In this document: positions 53,071 through 61,991 of the stretch, one piece after another | Numbering within the stretch: position 1 is the stretch's first letter | Layout of the letters: each line of letters starts with the position of its first letter | Assembly: GCF_030499575.1 (NCBI RefSeq) | Contig: NZ_JASTLC010000001.1 | Span: 372,001 to 436,000 of the forward strand | Length of the DNA stretch: 64,000 bases | Source of the DNA: Streptomyces sp. DG2A-72 | GTDB taxonomy: Bacteria > Actinomycetota > Actinomycetes > Streptomycetales > Streptomycetaceae | Direction of reading: 5' to 3' | Program-made: the position numbers and the translations under genes | Notes under the pieces: model-generated | Seen by the model: only the letters and a program-made list of their open reading frames with translations | Database searches by the model: none | Told to the model about the DNA's origin: nothing

Positions 53071-54021
53071 TCACCAACGCCCGGGCTGCGTCCCGACGAT
53101 GGGCTCGGACGGCTTGCCGTCCACGCCGACCGGCACATCACCGGCCAGCATCACCCGGTGCATGATCCGCGGGAAACCGACGACGTTGTCGCTGGGCGCC
53201 AGGTGGATGGTGGCCCGGTTGTCCCAGAAGGCGACGCTGCCCGGCTCCCAGCGGAAGCGGACCGTGTACTCGGGCCGGACCGCCTGCTCCAGCAGCATGT
53301 CCAGGATGGCCCGGCTCTCGGCGCGGGAGACGTCCGTGATCTGCTCCAGGTAGTAGCCGTTCACGAACAGCACCCGCTCCCCCGTCTCCGGGTGGACACG
53401 CACCAGCGGGTGCACCGAGGCGACCTGATGGTCCAGCAGATGCCGGACATACGCGTCGTCGCCCGGCCGGGGCTGATATCCGACGCCCAGCCGGTGCTCG
53501 GCCCTGAGCCCGTCCACGAACTCCCGGACCGGGGCGGACAGTCCGGCGTACGCGGCCGCCAGGTTGGACCACGTCGTGTCGCCCCCGTACGGCGGGACGG
53601 TCTCGGCGCGCAGGATCGTCGCGGCGGGCGGGTCGACTCGGGCGCCGTGGTCGCAGTGCCAGCCGCGCAGCAGGGTGTGCCGCCGGCGCCGCAGCCACTC
53701 ATCGTGCTCCATGCCGAAACGTCCGCCCAGCTCCAGGCGGTCGGCGGTCGTCTCGATCTCCGGGACATCGGGCGGCGAGGCCTTCCCCCGCCGCCCGAGC
53801 ACCACGAGCTCACCGAATCGCCGCGCGAACGCCACATGCCCGGAGTGATCCAGTTCCTGTCCGCGGAAGAACACCACCTTCCAGCGCAGTACGGCCGCCT
53901 TGATCGCGGCTACTTGGGCGTCGTCCAAGTCCCCGGCCAGGTCGACACCTGTGATCTCGGCTCCGATGTGACCCGCGACGGGGTTCACCTCGATACCCGC
54001 CGTGGTCCTGTCCGTCGTCAT
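53071..54021 (-). CDS. TauD/TfdA-family Fe(II)/2-oxoglutarate dioxygenase
   Basis: A 316-residue dioxygenase. The facial triad His and Asp are in GWHCDHGARVDPPA and the distal His in IMHRVMLAG. The 2-oxoglutarate Arg lies near the C-terminus (AFWDNRATIHLAP region). VFFRGQELDHSGHVAFARRFGEL is the characteristic TauD N-terminal. The substrate is not predictable; sulfonates or alkyl sulfates are common. GGAGC before the ATG at 54021 favours this start over one 27 bases earlier. Confidence 0.9.
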   Translation of the reverse strand: MTTDRTTAGIEVNPVAGHIGAEITGVDLAGDLDDAQVAAIKAAVLRWKVVFFRGQELDHSGHVAFARRFGELVVLGRRGKASPPDVPEIETTADRLELGGRFGMEHDEWLRRRRHTLLRGWHCDHGARVDPPAATILRAETVPPYGGDTTWSNLAAAYAGLSAPVREFVDGLRAEHRLGVGYQPRPGDDAYVRHLLDHQVASVHPLVRVHPETGERVLFVNGYYLEQITDVSRAESRAILDMLLEQAVRPEYTVRFRWEPGSVAFWDNRATIHLAPSDNVVGFPRIMHRVMLAGDVPVGVDGKPSEPIVGTQPGRW

Positions 54022-54246
54022 ACGCGCTCCGGTGATCGCCGACATCAACTACGCATCAGAGGGTGACAGCCGATCCCCAAAGTGGCCACCACAGCGCCTG
54101 AGGCCGGGGGGCGGCAGGAAACTCCTCGGGGGCTGCTTGCTCACGACGGTGCTGGTGACGACCCGTGGCACCTACAGCGGCGCCTTCCGGGGCGAGCGGT
54201 GGCAGTGCGCGCTGACCCAGCTGACGTCGGTCGGGTGACTCGCCCG
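54022..54246. other. 225-bp gap between tauD and the regulator relic
   Basis: A plus-strand frame at the end reads GTYSGAFRGERWQCALTQLTSVG then TGA (54236-54238), protein-like but unplaced, possibly another scrap. The rest shows no clear gene or repeat. Confidence 0.3.
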
Positions 54247-54790
54247 TCACGCGAGGTCGTCGCCCTCCAGGCGGTAGCCCTGTCCACGCACTGTCGCGAT
54301 CCTCGACGCGCCCAGCTTGCGGCGGAGGTGGCGGACGTACACGTCGACGACATTGGAGCCCTCCGACGCCTCATACCCCCAGACGACGGAGAGCAGGTCC
54401 TCGCGGCCCAGCACGGTGCCGGCGTTGCGCACGAGGTGTTCCAGCAAGGCCGCCTCCCGCGCGCTGAGCTGGGTGATGCGGCCGTCGACGTAGGCCTGGC
54501 GGGTGCGGGTCTCCAGGGCGATACCGGCGCGGCGCAGGACGGAGCTGTCGGTCTCTGAAGGGCTTGGTCATGTAGTCGGCCGCCGCACGGAGGCGGGTGA
54601 CCACGGTGAAGCCGTCCTCGCCAGGGACTCCGATGTCCAGAACCATCAGGTCGTACCTGCCCGACATGGCCGCGCGCCAGGCCGCCTCCCCGTCGGTGAC
54701 GACGGTGGTGCCAAAGCCGTGGGCGGTGAAGCGTTCCGAGAGGTAGGAGGCGATGTGGGCCTCGTCCTCCGCTATGAGGAGGTGGAGGTC
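54247..54790 (-). pseudogene. OmpR-family response regulator, deleted and frameshifted
   Basis: The N-terminal receiver is present (HLLIAEDEAHIASYLSERFTAHG, YDLMVLDIGVPGEDGF with the phospho-Asp) up to VTRLRAAA. It then leaps to DYMTKPF, losing the mid-receiver (about 20 residues, including the conserved Thr/Ser). The frame then changes, and LRRAGIALETRTRQAYVDGR continues in another frame into the winged-helix DNA-binding domain (LSAREAALLEHLVRNAGTVLGREDLL, VYVRHLRRKLGASRIATVRGQGYRL). The start codon is also missing. No sensor kinase remains nearby. Confidence 0.75.
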
Positions 54791-54801
54791 CCGCCCGTCA
54801 G

Positions 54802-54901
54802 GGCCAGGTCTTCGAACTCGACCCGGCCACCGACGGGTTCCGCGTGCTCTTCGCCTCACCCGGCGCCGAGGTCCTCAGACAACGTCGACCTGCGCGGCGG
54901 C
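54802..54901 (+). pseudogene. fragment of a PhoX-like (DUF839) phosphatase
   Basis: GQVFELDPATDGFRVLFASP with GAEVL resembles the beta-propeller strand of PhoX-type alkaline phosphatases (family memory: WELDP...SPGAEVLDNPDNV...RGG). DNVDLRGG follows after a frame change. Only about 33 codons are left, joined directly to the regulator relic on the opposite strand, so the two genes were probably cut by the same event. Confidence 0.45.
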
Positions 54902-55117
54902 ACCGCGGGCAAGAACGTCCCCGCGGCCGATCATCGGGGTCGCGATCACCGGCTTTTGGACCCAGGGCGCCCTCTGAGCCGATTTGGGTAAGTGCCGGAA
55001 TAGGTACCCCTAATCGGGATATCGCGGCCCGCGTGTAACACAGCCGCACCGGCATGGCGCAGACATACGGGGAGAGCGTTTCTCCTGTCGAACGCAATGC
55101 GCCAGATTGGAATTCCT

Positions 55118-55474
55118 GTGAGCAGCACTGACCCGGTACCCGGATACCAGACGTATGACCAGCACCAAAGCGGCTCGCCCCGCCCCGTCCGCAGCCAAGC
55201 AGCCGCCCGGCGAGGAGCCCTGGCTGTCTGCACGATCGTCGACCTCGCCGCCGGTTTCCTGGTCCTTTGGGTTCTGCTGTATCTGCTCGACGCCAACCAG
55301 GCCAATGTCTTCGTCGAATTCGTGCGCGGAACGGCCGACTGGCTGGCCTGGTGGTCACAGGATATTTTCACCATGGACACAGAAGGTCTGCGAATTGTCC
55401 TCAACTATGGCCTGCCGGCCGTGATGTATTTGCTGATCGGTCACGGAATCGCCGCTCGGCTGAACCGCATATGA
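55118..55474 (+). CDS. small two-helix membrane protein, unknown function
   Basis: A 118-residue protein with a hydrophilic N-terminus (residues 1-35, Ser/Gln/Pro-rich) and two membrane segments (CTIVDLAAGFLVLWVLLYLL and LNYGLPAVMYLLIGHGIAARL). These are separated by a Trp-rich loop (GTADWLAWWSQDIF). It resembles conserved Streptomyces hypotheticals. The start is a GTG with a weak site; an ATG 21 bases upstream is possible. Its stop overlaps the next start (ATGA). Confidence 0.75.
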   Translation: MSSTDPVPGYQTYDQHQSGSPRPVRSQAAARRGALAVCTIVDLAAGFLVLWVLLYLLDANQANVFVEFVRGTADWLAWWSQDIFTMDTEGLRIVLNYGLPAVMYLLIGHGIAARLNRI

Positions 55475-55695
55475 GCCAGTCCGACCCAGCCACGGAAAGG
55501 ACCGGCACTGTGACACGTGACCGACGGCAAGACGATCAGCTCCCCATCTACGAGGGCCTGGTGCGCGAATGCGGCGACGTGCTGGCGGAGGCCCGCCAGG
55601 CGTCGCAGCAGGTGCTGCATCAGGCGGCGGCGCTGCTCGGGTCGGGAGCGGCCCGGCCCGAGCAGCAGAGAGAGCGGCAGGACTTCAGCGCCTGA
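55471..55695 (+). CDS. small helical protein, unknown function
   Basis: A 74-residue soluble, mostly helical protein (VRECGDVLAEARQASQQVLHQAAALLGSG), coupled to the membrane protein by ATGA overlap. The pair may form a small membrane-bound unit. An internal GTG (55510) with AAGGA upstream could give a shorter product. Its end overlaps the convergent GH32 gene by 11 bases. Confidence 0.6.
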   Translation: MSQSDPATERTGTVTRDRRQDDQLPIYEGLVRECGDVLAEARQASQQVLHQAAALLGSGAARPEQQRERQDFSA

Positions 55696-57241
55696 CCGCG
55701 AACTCCCGTATCACCGTGTTCCGGAACACCGCGCTGCCGTCGATCGTGAACAGCGCCAGCCCGGTGTCGACCAGGTACGGGAAGGCCTCGCTGGAGTGCA
55801 CGTACCGGCCGTCGTCGACGAACATCTCCACGGATGTGCGGTCGACGAGGACGCGCAGCCGGACCGTGCGCGCCGACGGGTCGAAGGGGCTCTTGCTCTC
55901 CTGCCAGTTGCCGGAGGCGTCGGGGTTCACCGTGTTCCGGCGGTTGACGAAGGCGTAGTCGCCGTAGATCCCGGCGTCGATGTGGCGTCCGCCGTCCGAC
56001 GAGCGGCGCAACTGGAGCCCTGCGCCGGTGAGTTGGTCCCAGGTGATCTCGGTGGTCAGCTCGTACGCCGTGCCGGTGTGGTCGAGCAGGCGAGTGCCGG
56101 CGACTTCGAGGTCACCGAGGTGCACCGTGCGCGCGACGTGGTCGTCCAGGGCGGCGACCGGCCGGGAGGCGAGGTAGTACGTGCCGGAGGCGTCACGCTT
56201 CAGCGTCACCTCGCGGACGATCGAGTCCGTGCCGTTGAAGCCGTCGCAGTCGATCGTGGGCGTGGTGCCCGCGTAGTCCCAGTGGTTCAGCCAGCCGATG
56301 GCGTACCGGGCGGCCGGGTCGAGGCTGCCGTTCGCGTTCCGCTTCTCGAAGGTGACGGCGCCGTACCAGTCCCAGCCGTGGTCGAGCCACTGCGGTTCGG
56401 CGGCGTCGGGGGTGAACACGCTCCCGTCGAAGGCGCCCGTCCAATAGGCGTACGTGCTCGGCAGCCCGGCGCCCTTGCCGTTGGCGCTCACGCCCAGCAC
56501 CCACTTCCAGGTGCCGTCCGCCGCCCGGATGCGGAACAGGTCGGGGCACTCCAGGACCCCGATGCCGTCCTTGATGAACCCGCTGACGTACGTCCACGAC
56601 TTCAGGTCGACGGAGTGGTAGAAGCCCACCTTGTTGCCCTCGGCGAGCGTCATCACCCACCGCCCGCGCTCCTCGTCGCGGATCACCTTGGGGTCACGGA
56701 AGTCCCGTACGCCGGGGTTGGGCAGGACGGGGTCGGTGCCGTGGCTGGTGAACGTACGGCCGCCGTCCGTCGAGTAGTGCAGGTACTGCGCCTGAGTGAC
56801 CTCGTCGGGCGCCATGGTGGCGAGGACGATCACCGCCCCCGCGCCGAAGCCCGCCGTGTTGTCCGAGTCCACCACCGCCGAGCCCGACCAGACGTCACCG
56901 TTGGGCGTGGCGTCCTTCGGCACGGCGATCCCGCGGTCGGTGAAGGCGACCAGGTCGCCGCTGGTGGCCAGGCGCCAGGCGGTGCCCGCCGTGGTGCCGC
57001 CCGTGAGGTAGTCCGAGTTGTACAGGTAGTAGTAGTGGTACTCCCCGTCGATCCAGATCGGCCGCTGCGGATCGTTCTTCCACTGGTCGGGGACCGTGAA
57101 GTGGTACTCGGCGCGGTAACTGGCGCAGGTGGACGCGGATTTGGGCTTCGCGGCGGCCGTGGGCGCGGCGGGTAGCAGCGCGGCCGAGGCGCCCGCGGCC
57201 GAGCCCGCGAGCAACGCTCTCCTGGACATCATGCGCATCAC
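55685..57241 (-). CDS. exported GH32 fructan/sucrose hydrolase
   Basis: A 518-residue enzyme with a Tat signal (MMSRRALLAGSAAGASAALL, cleavage near residue 31). The GH32 five-blade propeller includes the nucleophile Asp57 in QWKNDPQRPIW, RDFRDPK (transition-state Asp) and LECPDLF (acid/base Glu). A C-terminal beta-sandwich follows (VRLRVLVDRTSVEMFVDDGRYV). It hydrolyses levan, inulin or sucrose outside the cell, releasing fructose or oligosaccharides. It is divergent from the ABC importer that presumably takes these up; shared operators lie between. The GTG start follows AAGGGA. Confidence 0.92.
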   Translation of the reverse strand: MMRMMSRRALLAGSAAGASAALLPAAPTAAAKPKSASTCASYRAEYHFTVPDQWKNDPQRPIWIDGEYHYYYLYNSDYLTGGTTAGTAWRLATSGDLVAFTDRGIAVPKDATPNGDVWSGSAVVDSDNTAGFGAGAVIVLATMAPDEVTQAQYLHYSTDGGRTFTSHGTDPVLPNPGVRDFRDPKVIRDEERGRWVMTLAEGNKVGFYHSVDLKSWTYVSGFIKDGIGVLECPDLFRIRAADGTWKWVLGVSANGKGAGLPSTYAYWTGAFDGSVFTPDAAEPQWLDHGWDWYGAVTFEKRNANGSLDPAARYAIGWLNHWDYAGTTPTIDCDGFNGTDSIVREVTLKRDASGTYYLASRPVAALDDHVARTVHLGDLEVAGTRLLDHTGTAYELTTEITWDQLTGAGLQLRRSSDGGRHIDAGIYGDYAFVNRRNTVNPDASGNWQESKSPFDPSARTVRLRVLVDRTSVEMFVDDGRYVHSSEAFPYLVDTGLALFTIDGSAVFRNTVIREFAVRR

Positions 57242-57292
57242 ACATCGTTCCCTTCGTCGGGACGGCGGCTCATGTGATGCAGGACTGTGCGA

Positions 57293-57302
57293 CCTAACTC
57301 GT
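57293..57302 (-). promoter_or_regulatory. LacI-type half operator, GH32 side
   Basis: CCTAACTCGT, the reverse complement of ACGAGTTAGG found at 57381-57390. It lies inside a short dyad (TAAC-TC-GTTA) about 50 bases upstream of the exported GH32 start, and probably belongs to the LacI repressor downstream. Confidence 0.5.
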
Positions 57303-57326
57303 TAAAGGTCAAGTGGTTCACGAGTA

Positions 57327-57356
57327 TTGACAGGCTCATGGCCCGCTTCGCATCAT
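57327..57356 (+). promoter_or_regulatory. promoter of the ABC importer operon
   Basis: TTGACA (57327-57332) and CATCAT (57351-57356), 18 bases apart, about 45 bases before the binding-protein ATG. The LacI-type operator lies 20 bases downstream of the -10. Confidence 0.5.
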
Positions 57357-57375
57357 CTGGGGCATCAACCCTGAT

Positions 57376-57390
57376 CTAACACGAGTTAGG
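57376..57390. promoter_or_regulatory. LacI-type operator, importer side
   Basis: CTAAC-ACGA-GTTAG (perfect 5-bp arms) plus G, just before the binding-protein start. It shares the 10-mer ACGAGTTAGG with the copy on the GH32 side. Confidence 0.6.
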
Positions 57391-57398
57391 CCCGTTGG

Positions 57399-58808
57399 AT
57401 GACCGACTCGCACGTCACTCGCCGCACACTGTTGCGGTACGGCGCCTATGGCGCGGGGGCCGCCGCGCTGGCCGGCACCGCCGCGAGCTGGGACCGGCTC
57501 ACCGGAGCCGACATTCCCGGCCGGGACGACGGCTCCCTCGTCGTCGCCACCCTCGGCCCCGCCTACGGACCGGAGGCCATACGCACGCTCACCGAGGGCT
57601 TCAAGAAGGTCCACCCCGACATCAAGCTGCGCATCAACGCGGTGCAGGCCGTCGACTGGTCGGACTTCTTCGCGAAGATCCTCACCCAGATCGCCGCGGG
57701 CACCGCCCCGGACCTCGTCTACGTCGCCACCGAGGGCGTCCAGCTGTTCGCGCAGCGCCTCGGGGTCGCACTGGACCGCTGGGTGAAACGGGACGCGGCC
57801 GAGCTGCGCGAGTACTTCGCCGACGTCCACCCCTCGCTGGTGGAGTCGATGATGTACGAGGGGAGCCTCTACCAGCTGCCGGTCGAGTTCAACGCGGCCG
57901 ACATGTACTTCAACACGCAGGTGCTCAAGCGGGCGGGCGCGGAGCTGCCACCCGCCGACTGGACCCGCGACGACTTCACCACGCTGCTGCGGGACATGAA
58001 GAAGTCGAGCGGCTCCCAGTTCACGCCGTACTTCTGGACCAACCGGCTGTGGGGCGGTGTCGTGCCCTGGCTGTTCGCGAACGACACGAACCTGCTCGCC
58101 GAGTCCAAGGCACCCGGCGGCGCCTGGCTGTGGGACTCCTTCTACCCGGCCGCCCAGCGGCAGGGTCGCGGGGGCGGTTTCCGCTGGACGACGCCGCAGG
58201 CCACCCACGACCGGGTGGAGGAGGCGTACGACTATCTCGCCTCCCTCATCCAGGAAGACCTGTGCACCCGCCCCGAGGGCGGCAACGGCCAGAACCTCAT
58301 CGGCGTGTTCTCCACCGGCCGGGTCGGCGTCACCCCCGCGGGCGGCTTCTGGGCGGGCGGCCTGCATCTGGCGGGCATGCGGCGCGACGGCTTCGACGTG
58401 CAGTACTTCCCGCGCTGGCGCACCCAGCGCATGCAGTACGGCGCCGCCGGCTACGCGCTGCTGCGCACCTCGAAGAAGCAGGACGAGGCATGGGAGTTCA
58501 TCAAGTTCGCCGCGCGCAGGGACACTCTGATGCGGCTGTTCGAGACGAACCAGACGACCCCGGCCCGCCGTTCGATGCTGACTGCCGACCGCTACCGGGA
58601 GTCCGGCCCGAGCCACTGGCAGGTCTTCTACGACACCCTCGACCAGTTCCCCGACACCGGGCCGATCCCCGCGCCGCCGCAGGTCGCCGAGGTCGAGCAG
58701 GTGCTGCTCAAGCACACCGGAACCGCCCTGGCCTCGCCGCGCTCGGTGCGCGGCGCGCTGCGCCGGATGCAGGGCGACCTGGAGAAGGCCATGGAGCGTG
58801 ACGTATGA
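57399..58808 (+). CDS. ABC-type sugar-binding lipoprotein/Tat substrate
   Basis: A 469-residue extracellular solute-binding protein (family 1). The N-terminal twin-arginine signal is TRRTLLRYGAYGAGAAAL. There is no lipobox Cys, so it may be anchored by the uncleaved signal or secreted. FKKVHPDIKLRINAV, DFFAKILTQIAAGTAPDLVYV and YFPRWRTQRMQYGAAGYALLRTSKKQDEAWEFIKFAA are typical. It delivers fructo-oligosaccharide or sucrose to the permeases (inference from the GH32 neighbours). It overlaps the first permease gene by four bases. Confidence 0.92.
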   Translation: MTDSHVTRRTLLRYGAYGAGAAALAGTAASWDRLTGADIPGRDDGSLVVATLGPAYGPEAIRTLTEGFKKVHPDIKLRINAVQAVDWSDFFAKILTQIAAGTAPDLVYVATEGVQLFAQRLGVALDRWVKRDAAELREYFADVHPSLVESMMYEGSLYQLPVEFNAADMYFNTQVLKRAGAELPPADWTRDDFTTLLRDMKKSSGSQFTPYFWTNRLWGGVVPWLFANDTNLLAESKAPGGAWLWDSFYPAAQRQGRGGGFRWTTPQATHDRVEEAYDYLASLIQEDLCTRPEGGNGQNLIGVFSTGRVGVTPAGGFWAGGLHLAGMRRDGFDVQYFPRWRTQRMQYGAAGYALLRTSKKQDEAWEFIKFAARRDTLMRLFETNQTTPARRSMLTADRYRESGPSHWQVFYDTLDQFPDTGPIPAPPQVAEVEQVLLKHTGTALASPRSVRGALRRMQGDLEKAMERDV

Positions 58809-59755
58809 CGAACACCCAGGTCCCGCCCGTACGTACGCGTCCCGCGGCCCCGCCGCCTGACGTACCGCGTCCCTCCGCCCGCGAGCGCGGCACCCGGCTG
58901 CTCGCGACGCTGTTCCTGGCGCCCACCATCGTCGGCATCGTGGTCTTCACGGTCGTACCGATCGTCGGCTCGGTCGTGCTGAGCCTCTTCCACTGGAACG
59001 TGATCGACTCACCCAGCTTCGCCGGAGCGGCCAACTACCGTGAGGTGTTCGGCGATTCGACCGTACTGGTGTCCTTCCGCAACACGCTCGTGTTCATGGT
59101 GTTCGCGGTCGCGTTGCAGCTGCTGATCGCCCTGGTCCTGGCGCTCGCGGTGAACGGGCGGATGCCGGTGTGGCTGCGGTCGGTGTTCCGCTCGGCGTTC
59201 TTCTTCCCGCTGGTGCTGTCCGCCGCGTCGATCTCGGTGGTGATGAAGTACCTGTTCAACCAGGACTTCGGCCTCGTCAACTGGCTGCTCGGCGAAGTCG
59301 GGATCGCCCCGGTGCCCTGGCTGACGTCGGAGAACGCAGCGATGGCGACCGTCGTCCTCGTCTACGTCTGGCAGCAGTTCGGCTTCTCCTTCCTGCTGTT
59401 CGTCGGCGGTCTCAACAACATCCCCAAGGAGATCCACGAGGCCGCCGCCCTCGACGGCGCGACCGGCCTGCGCAAGCACCTGCACGTCACGCTGCCGCTG
59501 CTGTCACCCACGCTGCTGGTCGCGTCGGTGGTCGGCATCATCAACGCGCTCCAGGTCTTCGAGCAGCCGTACGTCCTCACCAACGGCGGGCCCGGCGACT
59601 CCACCCGCACCGTCGTGATGGTGATCTACGAGAGCGCCTTCGAGCAGCTCCGCTTCGGCGAGGCGTCCGCGGTGGGCGTGCTGCTGTTCGTGCTGATCAT
59701 GGCGGTGACCGCCGTCCAGTTCCGGCTCAGCCGGCGTTTCGTCCACTACCAGTGA
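58805..59755 (+). CDS. ABC sugar permease (MalF-like)
   Basis: A 316-residue permease with six membrane helices and the EAA loop NIPKEIHEAAALDGATGLRKHLHVTLPLL at residues about 204-232. It overlaps both neighbours by a few bases. The ATPase is not encoded here; Streptomyces commonly share MsiK for such importers. Confidence 0.93.
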   Translation: MTNTQVPPVRTRPAAPPPDVPRPSARERGTRLLATLFLAPTIVGIVVFTVVPIVGSVVLSLFHWNVIDSPSFAGAANYREVFGDSTVLVSFRNTLVFMVFAVALQLLIALVLALAVNGRMPVWLRSVFRSAFFFPLVLSAASISVVMKYLFNQDFGLVNWLLGEVGIAPVPWLTSENAAMATVVLVYVWQQFGFSFLLFVGGLNNIPKEIHEAAALDGATGLRKHLHVTLPLLSPTLLVASVVGIINALQVFEQPYVLTNGGPGDSTRTVVMVIYESAFEQLRFGEASAVGVLLFVLIMAVTAVQFRLSRRFVHYQ

Positions 59756-60624
59756 GCCGGGTGAGTCCCTTGAGCCAAGCAACCCTGTCCCTGAGCCGTG
59801 CGCGGTACTCACTCGCGCCCTGGGCACGGATCGCCGGCCTGACGGTGTGCGCCCTGCTGACCCTCGGCCCGGTCATCTGGACCCTCTCCACCTCGCTGCG
59901 CACCCCGGCCGAGTCCTTCGACCTCCCACCGCAGATCATCCCGACCAGCCCCACCACCGAGGCCTACAGCGGAGTCTTCGACCAGATCGACGTCTGGCTG
60001 CTCGCCCTCAACTCGACGCTGGTCACCGCGCTGATCGCCGTCGGCCAGATGATCACGGCGGGGCTGGCCGGCTACGCCTTCGCACGCCTCGAATTCCGGT
60101 TCAAGAAGCCGCTGTTCGGTCTGGTCCTGGCCACCATGATGGTGCCGTTGCAGGTCACCATCGTGCCGGTGTTCCTGGTGCTCAAGCAGCTGAGCCTCAC
60201 CGACACCCTGCTCGCCCTGATCATCCCGGCCTTCCCGACCGCCTTCGGCACCTTCCTGATGCGCCAGTACTTCCTCGGCATGCCGAAGGATCTCGGCGAG
60301 GCGGCGATGCTGGACGGCGCCGGGCCCTGGCGGATCTTCCGGTCCGTCTACGCCCCGCTGGCCGCCCCCGGGCTCGCGATCGTCGGTGTGCTCGCCTTCA
60401 ACTACCACTGGAACGAATTCTTCCGACCGCTGATCCTCGAAACGTCCGGCCAGAACTACACGCTTCCGCTGGGCCTGGTCTCCCTCCAGGGCAATCTCGG
60501 CACCGGATCCATCTCGGTCGTACTCGCCGGAGTCGTCCTCTCCATGCTCCCCGCCGTCGCCGTGTTCATCGTCGGCCAGCGCCCTCTGCGTGAGGGCATC
60601 ACGTCCGCAGGAGTCAACCGTTGA
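59752..60624 (+). CDS. ABC sugar permease (MalG-like)
   Basis: A 290-residue permease with six membrane helices; the EAA loop is MPKDLGEAAMLDGAGPWRIFRSVYAPL. GTG at 59752 overlaps the previous stop (GTGA); another GTG nine bases later is possible. It ends in TTGA overlap with the GH32 gene. Confidence 0.92.
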   Translation: MSRVSPLSQATLSLSRARYSLAPWARIAGLTVCALLTLGPVIWTLSTSLRTPAESFDLPPQIIPTSPTTEAYSGVFDQIDVWLLALNSTLVTALIAVGQMITAGLAGYAFARLEFRFKKPLFGLVLATMMVPLQVTIVPVFLVLKQLSLTDTLLALIIPAFPTAFGTFLMRQYFLGMPKDLGEAAMLDGAGPWRIFRSVYAPLAAPGLAIVGVLAFNYHWNEFFRPLILETSGQNYTLPLGLVSLQGNLGTGSISVVLAGVVLSMLPAVAVFIVGQRPLREGITSAGVNR

Positions 60625-61991
60625 GCCTCGCCGCTCCGCCCCAGGACCCCAACGCCCCCCGCTTCCGGGTCCGCCCGCCCGCCAACTGGATCAACGACCC
60701 CAACGGCCCCTTCAGTTGGCGCGGCCGGTACCACCTCTTCTACCAGCACAACCCCGAGGCTCCGATCCACACCAACGTCCACTGGGGCCATGCCTCCAGC
60801 CCCGACCTGGCGCACTGGGAGCACCACCCCCTGGCGCTCACCCCGACGCCCGGCGGCCCGGACGAGGCGGGCTGCTGGTCCGGGTGCGTGGTCGACGACG
60901 ACGGCGTGCCCACGGCCGTGTACACGGGCGTCGACCGCCATCACACCGGCCTCGGCACGATCTGCCTGGCGCGGGCGCTGGTCCCTCAGGACGAGACCCT
61001 CACCGACTGGAAACCGCTGCCCACACCCGTCGTGACCGGCCCGCCCGCCGGTCTGGACGTGGTGATGTTCCGCGACCCGTTCGTCTTCCGGCACGGAGGC
61101 CGCCGCTGGGCGCTGGTCGGCGCGGGTCACGGGGACGGCACCCCGTCGGTACTGCTGTACGACTGCGACGACCTGGCCGACTGGCGGTTCGCCGGAGTGC
61201 TCCTGGACGGCAACGACCCGGTGGCCGTCGAAGCGTTCGGAGACCGGGCGACAGGCTGGGAGTGCCCGCAACTGTTCACGACCGAGGCCGGGGAGTGGGT
61301 GCTGGTGGTGTCGCTGTGGGACGGGAACCCGTGCACCACGGGCTACCTGACGGGGCGTCTGGAATCTGGCGGAGAACGGGGATTGCGCTTCCGGCCGTAC
61401 ACCGGAGGCCCCCTCGACCACGGTCACGCCTTCTACGCTCCCGCCGTACTCCAGGAATCGGACCGGGCGTTGATGTGGGGCTGGTCCTGGGAGGCCCGTG
61501 AGCAGGTCGAGGTGGACCGCGCCGGCTGGGCCGGTGTCCTGACCGCGCCCCGCGTCGTCGACGTGCACCCCGACGGATCGCTGCGCGTCGTCCCGGCCCC
61601 GGAACTCGAACTGCTGCGTGCGGCGGAGCCGTTCGTCACCGCGCCGGGCCGGGTACCGCTTCCACAGTCGTACGACGTGACGATCACCGCCGTGGCCCGG
61701 ACGACCGTGAACCTGCTGCGCTCGACGGTGCGGCTGGACCCGGACACGGGAACCGTGGTGTTCGACTCCGGGGAGGAGGGTTCCGCGCCGATCGGGGTGC
61801 GGGTGCCGGGCGGGGAGCGGCTGGAGGTGCGCATCCTCGTCGACGGCTCGCTGTTCGAGCTGTTCGTCGGCGACCGGGCGACGGTCACCGAGCGGGTCTA
61901 CCGGCGCCCGGACGACGTGCCCGAGCTCGTCGTCACGGGTGCCGCGGCGGCCGTCACCGGGTGGGAGCTGGTCCCACCGACGCCCGGCTGA
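60621..61991 (+). CDS. intracellular GH32 enzyme (sucrose/fructan hydrolase)
   Basis: A 456-residue GH32 without signal. Nucleophile Asp26 is in NWINDPNGP, Asp152 in FRDPF and the acid/base Glu214 in GWECPQL; the C-terminal beta-sandwich is reduced. It would hydrolyse imported sucrose or fructo-oligosaccharides in the cytoplasm. The TTG start overlaps the permease stop, and the family's N-terminus begins just after it. Its 3' end overlaps the LacI gene by 38 bases, convergent. Confidence 0.92.
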   Translation: MSLAAPPQDPNAPRFRVRPPANWINDPNGPFSWRGRYHLFYQHNPEAPIHTNVHWGHASSPDLAHWEHHPLALTPTPGGPDEAGCWSGCVVDDDGVPTAVYTGVDRHHTGLGTICLARALVPQDETLTDWKPLPTPVVTGPPAGLDVVMFRDPFVFRHGGRRWALVGAGHGDGTPSVLLYDCDDLADWRFAGVLLDGNDPVAVEAFGDRATGWECPQLFTTEAGEWVLVVSLWDGNPCTTGYLTGRLESGGERGLRFRPYTGGPLDHGHAFYAPAVLQESDRALMWGWSWEAREQVEVDRAGWAGVLTAPRVVDVHPDGSLRVVPAPELELLRAAEPFVTAPGRVPLPQSYDVTITAVARTTVNLLRSTVRLDPDTGTVVFDSGEEGSAPIGVRVPGGERLEVRILVDGSLFELFVGDRATVTERVYRRPDDVPELVVTGAAAAVTGWELVPPTPG

